Origin: Phenylobacterium sp.
Lineage (GTDB): Bacteria > Pseudomonadota > Alphaproteobacteria > Caulobacterales > Caulobacteraceae
Direction of reading: 5' to 3'
Length of the DNA: 32,969 bases
Assembly: GCF_031181185.1 (NCBI RefSeq)
Contig: NZ_JAPSKZ010000019.1
Location: 1 to 32,969, forward strand
The notes under the pieces are model-generated. The model did not search any database. It saw only the letters and a program-made list of their open reading frames with translations, and was not told the DNA's origin. The translations under genes and the position numbers were made by a program. Numbering within the stretch: position 1 is the stretch's first letter; every line of letters begins with the position of its first letter. Of the stretch, positions 8,888 to 18,309 are shown piece by piece.

Positions 8888-10114
8888 CTACTGCGGCGGC
8901 TTCTTCGTCCACTTTTCCAGCAGCCGCGCCGCCGCGTCGCGGCCGCCGATGCCGAAGGCGAGCGCCGCCGCCACGGCCGCCGAGCCCAGGATCAGGCCGA
9001 ACGCCAGGATCACGATCTCGTCGGCGATGCCCATGAAGCGCAGGCCCATGGCGGTCGCGAGCGCGATGGTCGCCCACTTCACGATGTCGGAGGCGAAGCC
9101 GTCGGCGCCGTTGGTTGAGCGGTCGATCAGGGCGGCGAGGAAGTTGGCGGTGATCACCCCGATGGCGATGATCACCCCGCCGAACAGCACATGGCCGGCA
9201 AGCTCGAGGATTTCCGCCAGCATCACCGCGATCGCCGCAAAGGCCAGCAGGCGCGCGGCCTCGACCGCCGAGAACAGCATGATCGCCACGAGCGCGAGGC
9301 GGGCCACCACCTTCGACGGCGTGATGCGCGACAGCTGAGCCGCAGCGTCGGCCTCGAGCGGCTCTTCGGCGGCAGGCCCGATACCCAGCCCCTGCAGGCT
9401 GCGGTCGAAGCCCAGCGACGGCAGCAGCTGTTCGATCAGGCTCGCCACCCAGCGGCCGATCACGAAGGCGATGGCCAGCACGATGGCGGCGGCCAGCACT
9501 CTCGGCAGGGCGTCCAGCACGGTCGCCAGCACCGCGACGGCCGGATCCGAGATCGCGCTGACGCCCAGCTGCTGCAGGGCCGCGATGGTCACTGGAATGA
9601 TGATCAGCACGAAGACCAGCGTGCCCACCGTGCGCGACAGGCCCGAGGCGCCCGTCACCCGCGACAGGCCGGCCTTCTCCAGCCACGAGTCCAGCCGCGC
9701 GGCGGCGAGGCCCGCCTCCACGACCCGCCGCGCCAGCGTCGCGACGATGAAGCCCACGAAGAAGATGACCACCGCCCCGATCAGGTTCGGGATGAAGGCG
9801 GCGACCTCCAGCAGCAGCCCGTTCAGCGGCGCCACGATGCTGGTCAGCTCCAGGGTCGTCAGGGCCCCGATCAGACCGATCAGCAGCACCAGCCAGTAGG
9901 CCAGTTGCCCGAGCTGGTAGCCCACGGTCTCCTTCGGGTCGGCGCCGGCGTTGTGCTGCTTCACGCCGGGGATGCGATCGATCAGCCGCGCCAGGCCCCA
10001 CTGCGCCGCCTTCGCCAGGAAGTGGGCGGCGATCAGGATGACGATGGCGATGGCGATGCGCGGGCCCCAGTCCATCATCATCTGCTGGCTGCGGTAATAG
10101 TCGAGCGTCGGCAT
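8888..10114 (-). CDS. TM-helix (MscS-like N-terminal) membrane protein
   Basis: The predicted protein has 408 residues and about eight to ten hydrophobic helices. It contains two copies of the conserved TM-helix type (IPNLIGAVVIFFVGFIVATL near residue 100; a second near ALPRVLAAAIVLAIAFVIGR). This is the arrangement of CmpX-like proteins annotated as mechanosensitive-channel related. The beta-domain of true MscS channels is not recognisable, and the tail ends in a short charged segment. I chose the ATG at 10114-10112 because GGGAGGAC stands 6 bases before it; the much longer open frame upstream is a shadow of mutA. Its role is unknown, possibly osmotic or membrane-stress related. It is divergent from mutA and convergent with the thiolase gene. 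Confidence 0.82.
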   Translation of the reverse strand: MPTLDYYRSQQMMMDWGPRIAIAIVILIAAHFLAKAAQWGLARLIDRIPGVKQHNAGADPKETVGYQLGQLAYWLVLLIGLIGALTTLELTSIVAPLNGLLLEVAAFIPNLIGAVVIFFVGFIVATLARRVVEAGLAAARLDSWLEKAGLSRVTGASGLSRTVGTLVFVLIIIPVTIAALQQLGVSAISDPAVAVLATVLDALPRVLAAAIVLAIAFVIGRWVASLIEQLLPSLGFDRSLQGLGIGPAAEEPLEADAAAQLSRITPSKVVARLALVAIMLFSAVEAARLLAFAAIAVMLAEILELAGHVLFGGVIIAIGVITANFLAALIDRSTNGADGFASDIVKWATIALATAMGLRFMGIADEIVILAFGLILGSAAVAAALAFGIGGRDAAARLLEKWTKKPPQ

Positions 10115-10219
10115 GGCGTCCTCCCGGTCTTCGAGGCCCAGCATAGCCATGAATCGGCCCGGCCCGCGATCACGCTGGGTGAACTTGACGCGCGCGGGCG
10201 CGGGGGCCCATGTGCCGCC

Positions 10220-11641
10220 ATGTCCGACACACGCCTCCTGGACCCCGGATTCACCCCTGCGGGCGAGGACGCCTGGCGCGCGCTCGTCGCCAAGACGCTG
10301 GGCGACAAGCCGTTCGACAGCCTGGTGAAATCGACCGTCGAGGGGTTGGCGATCCAGCCGCTCTACGCCCAGGCGCCGCAGCCCGCCGCCTTCCCGCCGC
10401 GCCCGTTCGACGCCGAGCGCCCTTGGGACATCCGGGCGGTTTCCGCCCATCCAGATCCGGCGCGCGCCAACCTCGAACTGCTGGCCGACCTGGAGGCTGG
10501 GGCGGCCTCCGTCACGCTGAAGATTGATCCGGCCGGCCAAACGGGCGTCGCCGTGGGTTCGGCCGAGGGTCTCGCGACCGCGCTCAAGGATGTAATCGTC
10601 GAACTGGCGCCGGTGGGGCTCGACGCGGGCTTCCTGGGGCCCAGGGCCGCCGACTGGCTGCACGCCTTCGCCAAGTCCTCGCCCGGCGCGAAGCTGAACT
10701 TCCACCTGGATCCCTTGAGCGCCTTCGCCGAGGCCGGCGGCAGCGAGGGTCCGATCGAGAGCCACCTGGTCAGCGCCGCCACCGTCGCCGCGCGGCTCGC
10801 GCAGCCCTATCCGCACGCCCAGCTGTTCCTGGCCTCCGGCCGTGTCGTCCACGAAGCCGGCGGAGGCGAGGCGCTCGAGGTCGCCTTCGCCGCGGCCGCC
10901 GCGGTCGCCTACGCCAAGGCGCTGGTCCGCGCGGGCGTCGCGATGGACGAGGCTTTCGCCCGCATCACCCTGGGGCTCTCCGCCGACGCGGATTACTTCG
11001 TGACCATCGCCAAGCTGCGCGCCGCTCGGGTGGTCTGGGCGCGGATCGCCAGCGCCTGCGAGGCCAGCCCGCAGGCCCGCATCGAGGCTCGCTCCTCGCG
11101 CCGGATGCTGGCCGCCAAGGACGCGTTCACCAACATGATCCGCCTGACCGCCGCCGGCTTCGGCGCGGCCGTGGGCGGGGCCGATGCCGTCCAACTGGGC
11201 GCGTTCACCGACGCGCTGGGCCTGCCGACCGCGTTCGCGCGCCGCCAGAGCCGCAACACCCAGCTGGTGCTGATGGAAGAGGCCTTCCTTGGCCGCGTCG
11301 CCGACCCGGCCGCGGGTTCCGGCTACATCGAGGGGCTGACCGACCAAATCGCGCGCGCCGCCTGGGCGAAGTTCCAGGCGATCGAGGCCGCCGGCGGCCT
11401 GATCAAGGCGCTCGAGACCGGCGAGGTCGCCCGCGAGGTGGAGGCCGCCAACGCTGCCCGAGGCGAGCTGAAGATCGTGGGCGTCACCGCCTTCCCGCCC
11501 GCCGAGGACGCGCCGGTCGAAGTGGAGCGCGCCACGCCCAAGGCCGTGGAAGCGCCGTCCGTGCGCCTGCCCGGCCCTGACAGCCGCTGCTCGCCGCTCA
11601 AGCCCATGCGGCTCTCCGAAAAGTACGAGGCCGCCCAATGA
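10220..11641 (+). CDS. mutA: Methylmalonyl-CoA mutase small subunit
   Basis: This is the non-catalytic partner of the heterodimeric B12 enzyme that interconverts methylmalonyl-CoA and succinyl-CoA in propionate, odd-chain and branched-chain catabolism. It has 473 residues. Family features include [25 protein letters not shown], the TIM-barrel segments [14 protein letters not shown] and [20 protein letters not shown], and a late [11 protein letters not shown]. The ATG at 10220 fits the family start; no strong ribosome site is seen. It ends where the barrel-linker ends ([12 protein letters not shown]), so the degenerate B12-fold domain found at the C-terminus of longer small subunits is absent. 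Its stop overlaps the large-subunit start as ATGA. Confidence 0.93.
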   Translation: MSDTRLLDPGFTPAGEDAWRALVAKTLGDKPFDSLVKSTVEGLAIQPLYAQAPQPAAFPPRPFDAERPWDIRAVSAHPDPARANLELLADLEAGAASVTLKIDPAGQTGVAVGSAEGLATALKDVIVELAPVGLDAGFLGPRAADWLHAFAKSSPGAKLNFHLDPLSAFAEAGGSEGPIESHLVSAATVAARLAQPYPHAQLFLASGRVVHEAGGGEALEVAFAAAAAVAYAKALVRAGVAMDEAFARITLGLSADADYFVTIAKLRAARVVWARIASACEASPQARIEARSSRRMLAAKDAFTNMIRLTAAGFGAAVGGADAVQLGAFTDALGLPTAFARRQSRNTQLVLMEEAFLGRVADPAAGSGYIEGLTDQIARAAWAKFQAIEAAGGLIKALETGEVAREVEAANAARGELKIVGVTAFPPAEDAPVEVERATPKAVEAPSVRLPGPDSRCSPLKPMRLSEKYEAAQ

Positions 11642-13797
11642 CCGGCTTCCCAGATTTCTCCGCCCTGCCCTTCGACGCCGAACGCGCAGGCGTCCCGCCC
11701 GTGACCGGCGCCGCCTGGGACACGCCAGAGGGCATCCCCGTCCGACCGGGTTACGGCCCGGCCGACGCCGAGGACTTCGCCAGGCTCGCCGGGTATCCCG
11801 GGCTCGCGCCCTTTGTCCGCGGTCCGTACCCGACGATGTACGCGACCAATCCGTGGACCATCCGCCAGTACGCGGGCTTCTCCACGGCCGAGGACTCCAA
11901 CGCCTTCTACCGCCGCAACCTGGCGGCCGGTCAGATGGGCCTGTCCATCGCCTTCGACCTGGCCACCCACCGCGGCTACGACTCGGACCATCCGCGTGTG
12001 CCCGGCGACGTCGGCATGGCCGGCGTGGCGATCGACAGCATCCTCGACATGCGCACGCTGTTCGACGGCATCCCGCTCGACAAGATGAGCGTGTCGATGA
12101 CGATGAACGGGGCGGTGCTGCCGATCCTGGCGCTCTACATCGTGGCCGCCGAGGAACAGGGTGTGCCGCACGAGAAGCTGACCGGCACGATCCAGAACGA
12201 CATCCTGAAGGAGTTCCTGGTCCGGAACACCTACATCTATCCGCCCGGTCCCTCGATGCGGATCATCGCGGACATCTTCGCCTACACGTCGAAGGAGATG
12301 CCGCGGTTCAACTCGATCTCGATCAGCGGCTACCACATCCAGGAAGCCGGGGCGACGCTGGACCTGGAGCTGGCCTACACCCTGGCCGACGGCATTGAAT
12401 ACGTCCGCGCCGGCGTCGCGGCGGGCATGACCGTGGACCAGTTCGCTCCGCGGCTGTCCTTCTTCTGGAACGCCGGCATGAACGCCTTCATGGAGATCGC
12501 CAAGCAGCGGGCCGCCCGCCTGCTCTGGGCCAAGCTCATGAAGCAAGAGTTCGAGCCCAAGGACCCGCGCTCGCTATCGCTGCGCGCCCACACCCAGACG
12601 TCCGGCTGGTCGCTGGCCGCCCAGGACGTGTTCAACAACGTCGCCCGCACGGCGATCGAGGCGATGGCGGCCACCGGCGGCCAGACCCAGAGCCTGCACA
12701 CCAACAGCCTCGACGAGGCGCTGGCCCTGCCCACCGACTTCTCGGCCCGGATCGCGCGCAACACCCAGCTGTTCATCCAGCTGGAGAGCGGTCAGACCCG
12801 GGTCGTCGACCCCTGGGGCGGCAGCTACTACGTCGAGGCCCTGACCGCCGCCATCGCCGAGCGGGCGCTCGCCCACATCGCGGAGGTGGAAGCCTTAGGG
12901 GGCATGGCCAAGGCGATCGAGGACGGCTTGCCCAAGCGCCGCATCGAGGAGGCCTCGGCCCGCACCCAGGCGCGGATCGATAGCGGGCATCAGACCGTCG
13001 TAGGCGTGAACCGCTACCGCCCCGCGGTCGCCGACGAGATCCCGGTGCTGAAGGTCGACAACTCGGCGGTCCGCAACGCCCAGATCGCCAAGCTGAACCG
13101 TCTGAAGGCCGAGCGCGATCCCGAGGCGGTCGCCGCCGCCCTCGATGCGCTGACGGCCGGCGCCGCCGGAAACGCCAACCTGCTGGAGCTTGCGGTCGCC
13201 GCCGCCCGCGCCAAGGCCACGGTGGGCGAGATCTCCTACGCGCTCGAAAAGGTGTTCGGCCGGCACAAGGCCAAGGCCGATGCCGTGAAGGGCGTGTACC
13301 TCCGCGAGTCCGGCGACACGCCGGCGGCCGCCCGCGCCCGCGCCATGGCCGAGGCCTTCCGCCAGGCCGACGGCCGCAAGCCGAGGGTCATGGTCGCCAA
13401 AATGGGCCAGGACGGCCACGACCGCGGGCAGAAGGTGATCGCCTCCGGCTTCGCGGACCTGGGTTTCGACGTCGAGATCGGGGACCTTTTCCAGACGCCG
13501 GCCGAAGCGGCGGCCGAAGCCGTCCAGGCCGGTGTGCACGCCGTCGGCGCAAGCTCCCTGGCCGCCGGCCACCTGACGCTGGTGCCCGAGCTGAAGGCGG
13601 AGCTCGCAAAGCTGGGGCGTCCTGACATCCTGGTGTTCGTCGGCGGCGTCATTCCGCCCGAGGACTTCAAGGCGCTGGAGGAGATGGGCGTGGCGGCGAT
13701 CTTCCCGCCCGGCACCGTCATCCCCGAGGCGGCTATCGAGGTCCTGGACCGCCTGAACGAGCACCTCGGCTACGCCCAGGAGCAGGCGGCGCAGTAG
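11638..13797 (+). CDS. mutB: Methylmalonyl-CoA mutase large (catalytic) subunit
   Basis: The predicted protein has 719 residues, the usual length for the catalytic subunit. The TIM barrel carries [20 protein letters not shown], the substrate and radical-control region, and [12 protein letters not shown]. The C-terminal cobalamin domain has DGHDRG at 592-597, with H594 the expected lower cobalt ligand, and GGVIPPEDF near the end. It converts (R)-methylmalonyl-CoA to succinyl-CoA with adenosylcobalamin. It is translationally coupled to mutA by ATGA. No epimerase or MeaB chaperone gene is in the window. Confidence 0.97.
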   Translation: MTGFPDFSALPFDAERAGVPPVTGAAWDTPEGIPVRPGYGPADAEDFARLAGYPGLAPFVRGPYPTMYATNPWTIRQYAGFSTAEDSNAFYRRNLAAGQMGLSIAFDLATHRGYDSDHPRVPGDVGMAGVAIDSILDMRTLFDGIPLDKMSVSMTMNGAVLPILALYIVAAEEQGVPHEKLTGTIQNDILKEFLVRNTYIYPPGPSMRIIADIFAYTSKEMPRFNSISISGYHIQEAGATLDLELAYTLADGIEYVRAGVAAGMTVDQFAPRLSFFWNAGMNAFMEIAKQRAARLLWAKLMKQEFEPKDPRSLSLRAHTQTSGWSLAAQDVFNNVARTAIEAMAATGGQTQSLHTNSLDEALALPTDFSARIARNTQLFIQLESGQTRVVDPWGGSYYVEALTAAIAERALAHIAEVEALGGMAKAIEDGLPKRRIEEASARTQARIDSGHQTVVGVNRYRPAVADEIPVLKVDNSAVRNAQIAKLNRLKAERDPEAVAAALDALTAGAAGNANLLELAVAAARAKATVGEISYALEKVFGRHKAKADAVKGVYLRESGDTPAAARARAMAEAFRQADGRKPRVMVAKMGQDGHDRGQKVIASGFADLGFDVEIGDLFQTPAEAAAEAVQAGVHAVGASSLAAGHLTLVPELKAELAKLGRPDILVFVGGVIPPEDFKALEEMGVAAIFPPGTVIPEAAIEVLDRLNEHLGYAQEQAAQ

Positions 13798-13834
13798 CCT
13801 CGCCCGACAATCGACCCCTCCTTTGCGAAAGCCT

Positions 13835-13860
13835 GGAACAGGCGTCCTCCGCCTCTGGTT
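13835..13860 (+). promoter_or_regulatory. EcfG-type general stress promoter candidate
   Basis: GGAAC (13835-13839) is followed after 18 bases by GTT (13858-13860), that is GGAAC-N17-gGTT. This fits the alphaproteobacterial general stress sigma factor consensus (GGAAC-N16/17-CGTT) apart from the first base of the -10 element. The predicted transcript would begin near 13867, leaving about 24 bases before the ATG at 13891. It precedes two hydrophilic stress-like proteins. Confidence 0.6.
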
Positions 13861-13890
13861 GGCTCCCTGAACCAGATGCCGGAGAGGAAC

Positions 13891-14124
13891 ATGTCGGAAG
13901 CAGACTCCAACAACCGCTCGGACGTCCCCCGCGACCGGTCCGAGGAGGACCGCAGCTTTGACGCCGAACACGGAGCTCAGGGCGCACCGAACGGCAAGGC
14001 GCGGGACCGCGGCTCGAGCGCCGACGCGCCCGGGGCCGACTCCGTGATGCCGGGCCGCGAGTTCGGCGCCGGCAGCCAGGTCGATGACGGTCCTGACGAG
14101 ACCGCTGGCGCCGGCGGCGCTTGA
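13891..14124 (+). CDS. Small disordered hydrophilic protein
   Basis: The predicted protein has 77 residues and is almost entirely Asp, Glu, Arg, Ser, Gly and Ala, with no hydrophobic core, Cys, Trp or membrane segment, so it is probably intrinsically disordered. I do not recognise a family. The ATG at 13891 was chosen because GGAGAGG stands just in front of it; an in-frame ATG at 13876 lies before that site and is less likely. The stop is 10 bases before the next gene, so the two are probably co-transcribed from the stress-type promoter upstream. Proteins of this kind are common in general-stress regulons of alphaproteobacteria, which is an inference. Confidence 0.7.
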   Translation: MSEADSNNRSDVPRDRSEEDRSFDAEHGAQGAPNGKARDRGSSADAPGADSVMPGREFGAGSQVDDGPDETAGAGGA

Positions 14125-14134
14125 GGAGAGGGCC

Positions 14135-14848
14135 ATGCCCGATAAGCACCCGAACACCGTCCGCTGGGGCGGACCCGGCGCCAGCCACGAAGACCGCACC
14201 AAGCCGATGCCGCGGCCGCAGCCGGGCCAGCCCGAGGGCGCGGCAAGCACCAATCCTCGAGTTAGCCAGGAGTCCGGCGGCGGCGGCGAGCGCGACGAGA
14301 AGCACAGCCACGTCGACGCCTTGCGCAGCTCGAAGTCACACACCACCGGCACGCCCAGTCCGACGTCCAGCGACGACTGGCGGCGCAACCGGTCGCGCCA
14401 CGATCGCGCGGCCGAGATGGCCTCGTCTGAAGACACCGGCGAACCCCGCAGCTTCCGGGCGGGCGACGGTCACGAGGCGGGATCGCCCGACGCGCCGGAC
14501 GCAGGTCACGGCACCCCGGTCCAGGTGCACTTCGACAGCGAGGTTCCCGGCGTCGCCGGCGAAGCGGAGCAACGGGTGCGGCGGGCCATCGCGCGTTTCG
14601 ACCGGGACCTTTCGGACGTCCAGGTCTACCTGACTGACGAGAGCGGCATAGGCTCGCCAGGGCCGCGAAGCTGCACGATCCAGGCGACGCCGCACCGGGG
14701 CGAGACGATCGCCGTGACCGAGACCGCCGGCCAGATGGACAAGGCCGTCACCATGGCTGCGCGCGAGCTCGTGCGGCGGCTGTCCGAGAGCTTCGGTTAC
14801 GGCGGCGGACAGCCCGACGCCGCCGGCGAAGCGGCGCCGCAGGCCTGA
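14135..14848 (+). CDS. Disordered protein with C-terminal HPF/RaiA-like domain
   Basis: The predicted protein has 237 residues. The first 125 or so are low-complexity, rich in Gly, Pro, Ser, Asp, Glu and Arg. From about residue 127 a compact domain follows: VQVHFDSEVPGVAGEAEQRV, then VQVYLTDESG, CTIQATPHRGETIAV and MDKAVTMAARELVRRLSESF. The beta-alpha-beta-beta-beta-alpha order, the first helix ending in FDRDL and the last helix with paired Arg match ribosome hibernation promoting factors. The domain probably binds ribosomes or RNA. HPF proteins start with this domain, whereas here it sits at the C-terminus behind a long tail. GGAGAGG precedes the ATG at 14135. It is likely expressed with the small gene just upstream. 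Confidence 0.7.
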   Translation: MPDKHPNTVRWGGPGASHEDRTKPMPRPQPGQPEGAASTNPRVSQESGGGGERDEKHSHVDALRSSKSHTTGTPSPTSSDDWRRNRSRHDRAAEMASSEDTGEPRSFRAGDGHEAGSPDAPDAGHGTPVQVHFDSEVPGVAGEAEQRVRRAIARFDRDLSDVQVYLTDESGIGSPGPRSCTIQATPHRGETIAVTETAGQMDKAVTMAARELVRRLSESFGYGGGQPDAAGEAAPQA

Positions 14849-14945
14849 GGAGGCCCACCGCCGGCATCCTGGCGAGGCGCCGAGCTATCTCGACGGGAGC
14901 GGTGCGACGCGTCGGACCATGCGCCACCCTACACCAGGCGAGCCC

Positions 14946-16025
14946 CTACTCCGCAGGTTGCGGAGCGACGAGCTTCCCGCGGGCCGGCCTGCGGCGCGTC
15001 TGCTTGATCAGGAACGACCAGAGGCCGAAGCCGCCCAGGCCCGCGAGCGCCAGGCCCGAAAGGAAGACCACGGCCTCGTAGGCGAAGCCGCCTACCTTGC
15101 CCGCATGTACGGGATAGAAGGCGTTGTAGGCCCGCTGGCCCGTCCCCAGCGCCATGGCGTCGACGACGCCCAGCACGCGCTCGTCCGACGGATCGATATA
15201 GACGACCGTGCGGCCGTTCGGGTGCCATTCGCCGGGCTGCTTCATGCGGATGGACGCCGGCGCGCCGGGCTTGGCGGGGCCGGCGGCGGTGCGCAGGACA
15301 GCGTCTGGGAACTGCGCCTGCGCGGCCGAGAGAGCGCGCATCCAGTTGACCTCCCCCTCCTCGGCCTTCGGCGGCTTCATCGGAGCGGGACCCGGCGCGG
15401 CCTGCGTCATCAGCTTCTGAGAGGTCTCGTTGAAGATGATCGCCCCGCCGGTCAGGCACAGTACGAACACCGGGACCGCCGTGATCATGCCGAGGTTGCG
15501 GTGCGAGCCCAAGAGGTCCGCGCGCCGGCTGATGGTCTTCGGCCAGACCCGCGCGCCGAAGCTGCGCCACACCGGCAGCCAGACGACGACGCCGGTGATC
15601 ACCAGGACGGCGCCGGCAAGGCCCGCGACGCCGACCACGAAGTCGCCCGTCTCGCCCGCCAGCAGCCGGTGGTGCAGCTCGAAGAGCCAGCCCTCGACGC
15701 GATCGGTGGGCTCGAAGCGGGTCAGCAGCCGACCGTCGGCCGTGGCGTAGCCCAGGTCCTTGTCCTCGAAGTACACCCGGTGGACGCCCATGCCGGCGCC
15801 GCCGAAGACGACGCTGCGCAATTCGCCCGCGGTCTGCGCCTCCAGCGTCTGGAGCGAGGCGCCCAGCGCCTGGGGCGTGGGCTGAAGGCCTGCCCGCGCC
15901 TCGGGCACGCTCAGCTTGATCCAGGGGTCCTCCAGCACCAGCAGGCTGCCGCTGAGACCCAGCGCGACGAGGATCAGCGCGAGGATCGCGCCGGCCCAGG
16001 CGTGCAGGGTCCTGAGGAAGCCCAT
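14946..16025 (-). CDS. PepSY-associated TM-helix protein (iron-uptake associated)
   Basis: The predicted protein has 359 residues of the PepSY_TM (PiuB-like) family, an inner-membrane protein often adjacent to TonB-dependent siderophore receptors. It has an N-terminal helix (TLHAWAGAILALILVALGLS), then a periplasmic PepSY region, two central helices (FVVGVAGLAGAVLVITGVVV and ITAVPVFVLCLTGGAIIFNE) and a last one near residues 320-342. The HAWAG and HRLLAGETGDF motifs are typical. Relatives are thought to act in reductive iron release or periplasmic processing. The ATG shares one base with the receptor stop (TGATG), so they form an operon. Confidence 0.88.
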   Translation of the reverse strand: MGFLRTLHAWAGAILALILVALGLSGSLLVLEDPWIKLSVPEARAGLQPTPQALGASLQTLEAQTAGELRSVVFGGAGMGVHRVYFEDKDLGYATADGRLLTRFEPTDRVEGWLFELHHRLLAGETGDFVVGVAGLAGAVLVITGVVVWLPVWRSFGARVWPKTISRRADLLGSHRNLGMITAVPVFVLCLTGGAIIFNETSQKLMTQAAPGPAPMKPPKAEEGEVNWMRALSAAQAQFPDAVLRTAAGPAKPGAPASIRMKQPGEWHPNGRTVVYIDPSDERVLGVVDAMALGTGQRAYNAFYPVHAGKVGGFAYEAVVFLSGLALAGLGGFGLWSFLIKQTRRRPARGKLVAPQPAE

Positions 16026-18154
16026 CAGAACGACTTCGCCACGGTCAGCGTGATCGTCCGCCCGCGCCCGGCGAAGAAGCGGACGTTGTCGGTCGGGTTC
16101 TGGGTGTCGCTGAAGTAGGTGATGTACTGCTCGTCCAGCAGGTTCTGGACGCCCAGGCTGACATCGGCGACGTCGAAGCGCCAGGTGCCGACCGCATCAA
16201 CCAGGGTGTAGCCCCCGAAGCTGTTGGCGGCCGGTTCGCCTTCGAAGCTGCGGCCCTCGTACTTCTGGCCCTGGATGCGCAGCGACGCCGGACCCCAGGT
16301 GGCCTCGGCAAAGGCGGTGAAACGGTCCGGCGAGATGTTCGCGCCGTTCAGGTCGCGGTCCAGCGTCCCGTCGCCGTTGCCGTCGGTGCGGCCGTCCAGC
16401 TTGGAATAGGCGCCGCCGACGGCGAGCCAGTCGGTAGCCTGGAAGCGCAGGGTGGCCTCGAAGCCGTCGATCTTGGTCTTCTGCCGCTGCACGTCGAACG
16501 TGCCGCCCGAGTTCAGCACCAGGAGCGCGCCGCGGTCGGACTTCGACTCGAAATAGGCCAGCGACCCGCGCCAGCGATCGAGGTTCACCTCGAGGCCCAC
16601 CTCGACGTTGTCCGAGACCACCGGCTCGACGTCGAGGTAGGTGTCGATGTCGCGGTTCGGCGTATTGATCGCTCGCAGCACCCGGCCCACGTCGGGCATG
16701 GTGAAACCCTCGGCGTACGAGGCGTAGGCCGTTACGCCGTCCACGAGACGCACCGTGCCGCCGAAGTTGACGAGCGTCTTCTCGAAGCTGGGCGAGCCGC
16801 CGGCCACCTGCACGCCGCCGCCGGCGGCATAGATGGTGGTGTAGTCGTCGACCTTCAGCGTGGCGTTCTCGTAGCGCACGCCGGCCGAGAGGTGCACGCG
16901 GTCCTCGAACAGCGCCTGGCGCAGCTGCACGAACGGCGAGAGGCTCTCGTAGGTGGTCTCGGGCACCCAGTTGCGGTCGGTGAGGATCAGCGCCTGGTAG
17001 GTCTTGTCCTTGAGGCCGTCCAGGCCGATCAGGAACTTGAACCCCGGCAGCGCCTCGATCCCGCGCTCGTAATCCAGCTTGAAGCCCAGCTTCTCGGAGT
17101 TGTTCTCGGACTGGTCGAACAGCGTCCCCACCGGCGCGATCCGCGGATCCTGGAAGGTGCCTTCGAAGCCGCCGCCGAACGTGCCCTGGTAGTCGTGCGC
17201 GAAGGCCTGGGCCGAGAACGCCCCGCCCAGCAGCTCACGGTCCCGGTAGGCCACCGCGATGGAGCTCACCTTGTTGCGCGGCGCCTCGCCCAGCTGGGCC
17301 CCGCGGCGGCCGCTGGTGGGCACGCCGGTGGCGCGGTTGCCGTTCACGACCAGGTAGTCGCCGTCGCCCTGCAGTTCGAAGTGGTTGACCATCACCTCGA
17401 TGCGGCGCGTCTCGGTGAGGTCGTACCCGGCCTTGCCGAACAGCGACCAGCTGTCCGAATCCTGGATGTCGCCCTGGGTGCTGTCGGGCCCGATCCGCAG
17501 CCCGTCGGCGTCGTAGAAGGCGCCGCGCGCCTCATAGGCCGCGCCCACGGTGAAGTCCCACGCGCCGAAATTCCGCCCGACGATGCCGGCGGCCTTGTAG
17601 CCCAGGCTGTCGCCCTCGCCGCTGTCGTCGAAGGTCGTCTGGCCCAGCACCTTGCCGGCCCAGCCCTCGGCTTCGTCGGGCGTGGGCACGGTGACGTAGT
17701 TGATCACACCGCCCGTGGCGCCGATGCCCTGAATGGCGTTCGAGCCGAAGACGACTTCCACGCGGTCGATGAAGAACGGATCGATGGTGAAACCGTCCCG
17801 GCTGTCGTCCCGCAGCGGGGTCGACTGGGGGATACCGTCCACCAGGTAGAGCGGCGAGCGGCCGCGCAGGGTCTCCCCGGCGCCCGACAGCTTCTGGCGG
17901 GTGGGGGAGAACGACGGAACCAGCGCCGCGACCGCCTCGACCGCGCTCTGCGACAGGGTCTGCTGGGTGACGAGCTCCTGGCTGCCGATCACCTGCACGG
18001 TGGCCGGCGTCGCCGCCCGCGGCTGCTCGACGCGCAGAGCGGTGATCACCACCTCGTCCAGATCGGTGGTCGGAGCCTCCTCCGCCCGCGCCGCCCCCGC
18101 CATGAGAGCCCCGAACGCCGCGCCGGCCAACCACGCCCTGCCAAAAGTCCGCAC
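16025..18154 (-). CDS. TonB-dependent siderophore-type receptor
   Basis: The predicted protein has 709 residues. The signal peptide ends ARAEEA near residue 25, followed by the TonB box-like stretch EVVITALR. The plug domain carries LYLVDGIPQSTPLRD and IDRVEVVFGSNAIQGIGATG. A 22-strand barrel follows, with late motifs LLDEQYITYFSDTQ and the terminal aromatic ending LTVAKSF. Start codon GTG at 18154-18152, with GGAG nearby; no in-frame ATG gives a better start. Two Fur-like boxes lie just upstream and a PepSY protein follows, so uptake of an iron chelate is the likely role. The ligand is not known. Confidence 0.92.
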   Translation of the reverse strand: MRTFGRAWLAGAAFGALMAGAARAEEAPTTDLDEVVITALRVEQPRAATPATVQVIGSQELVTQQTLSQSAVEAVAALVPSFSPTRQKLSGAGETLRGRSPLYLVDGIPQSTPLRDDSRDGFTIDPFFIDRVEVVFGSNAIQGIGATGGVINYVTVPTPDEAEGWAGKVLGQTTFDDSGEGDSLGYKAAGIVGRNFGAWDFTVGAAYEARGAFYDADGLRIGPDSTQGDIQDSDSWSLFGKAGYDLTETRRIEVMVNHFELQGDGDYLVVNGNRATGVPTSGRRGAQLGEAPRNKVSSIAVAYRDRELLGGAFSAQAFAHDYQGTFGGGFEGTFQDPRIAPVGTLFDQSENNSEKLGFKLDYERGIEALPGFKFLIGLDGLKDKTYQALILTDRNWVPETTYESLSPFVQLRQALFEDRVHLSAGVRYENATLKVDDYTTIYAAGGGVQVAGGSPSFEKTLVNFGGTVRLVDGVTAYASYAEGFTMPDVGRVLRAINTPNRDIDTYLDVEPVVSDNVEVGLEVNLDRWRGSLAYFESKSDRGALLVLNSGGTFDVQRQKTKIDGFEATLRFQATDWLAVGGAYSKLDGRTDGNGDGTLDRDLNGANISPDRFTAFAEATWGPASLRIQGQKYEGRSFEGEPAANSFGGYTLVDAVGTWRFDVADVSLGVQNLLDEQYITYFSDTQNPTDNVRFFAGRGRTITLTVAKSF

Positions 18155-18171
18155 TCAGACCCGCTCCACAT

Positions 18172-18188
18172 TTGCGAATGTCTCGCAG
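18172..18188. promoter_or_regulatory. Fur-like box 1
   Basis: TTGCGAATGTCTCGCAG is an imperfect inverted repeat (TTGCGA / TCGCAG) 18 bases upstream of the receptor GTG. It resembles the alphaproteobacterial Fur consensus built on TGC-N-GCA half sites. The position would block the receptor promoter in iron-replete cells. Confidence 0.6.
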
Positions 18189-18206
18189 GCTCATAGAGCG
18201 GTGCAG

Positions 18207-18223
18207 TTGCAAGTCAATCGCAA
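18207..18223. promoter_or_regulatory. Fur-like box 2
   Basis: TTGCAAGTCAATCGCAA has TTGC and GCAA ends around a 9-base centre, matching the alphaproteobacterial Fur box shape. It lies between the receptor and superoxide dismutase starts, 35 bases from box 1, and could affect both. Confidence 0.6.
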
Positions 18224-18235
18224 AAACTTGAGACC

Positions 18236-18260
18236 GGAACGGTTGGTCTCCACCTGTGTT
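18236..18260 (+). promoter_or_regulatory. EcfG-type promoter candidate for the Fe-SOD gene
   Basis: GGAAC (18236-18240), then 16 bases, then TGTT (18257-18260). This matches the general-stress consensus GGAAC-N16/17-CGTT except at one base. A start near 18267 would leave about 43 bases before the ATG at 18310. It overlaps neither Fur-like box. Confidence 0.55.
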
Positions 18261-18309
18261 GGTGCGCCGACAGGCGCGCTTAGCCCTCAACTTCCCAGGG
18301 GATCAGTCC

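Noticed and set aside
10115-11638. Long minus-strand extension upstream of the TM-helix protein
   Set aside because: It is out of keeping with any family, while the opposite strand is clearly mutA. A good ribosome site at 10114 marks the real start.
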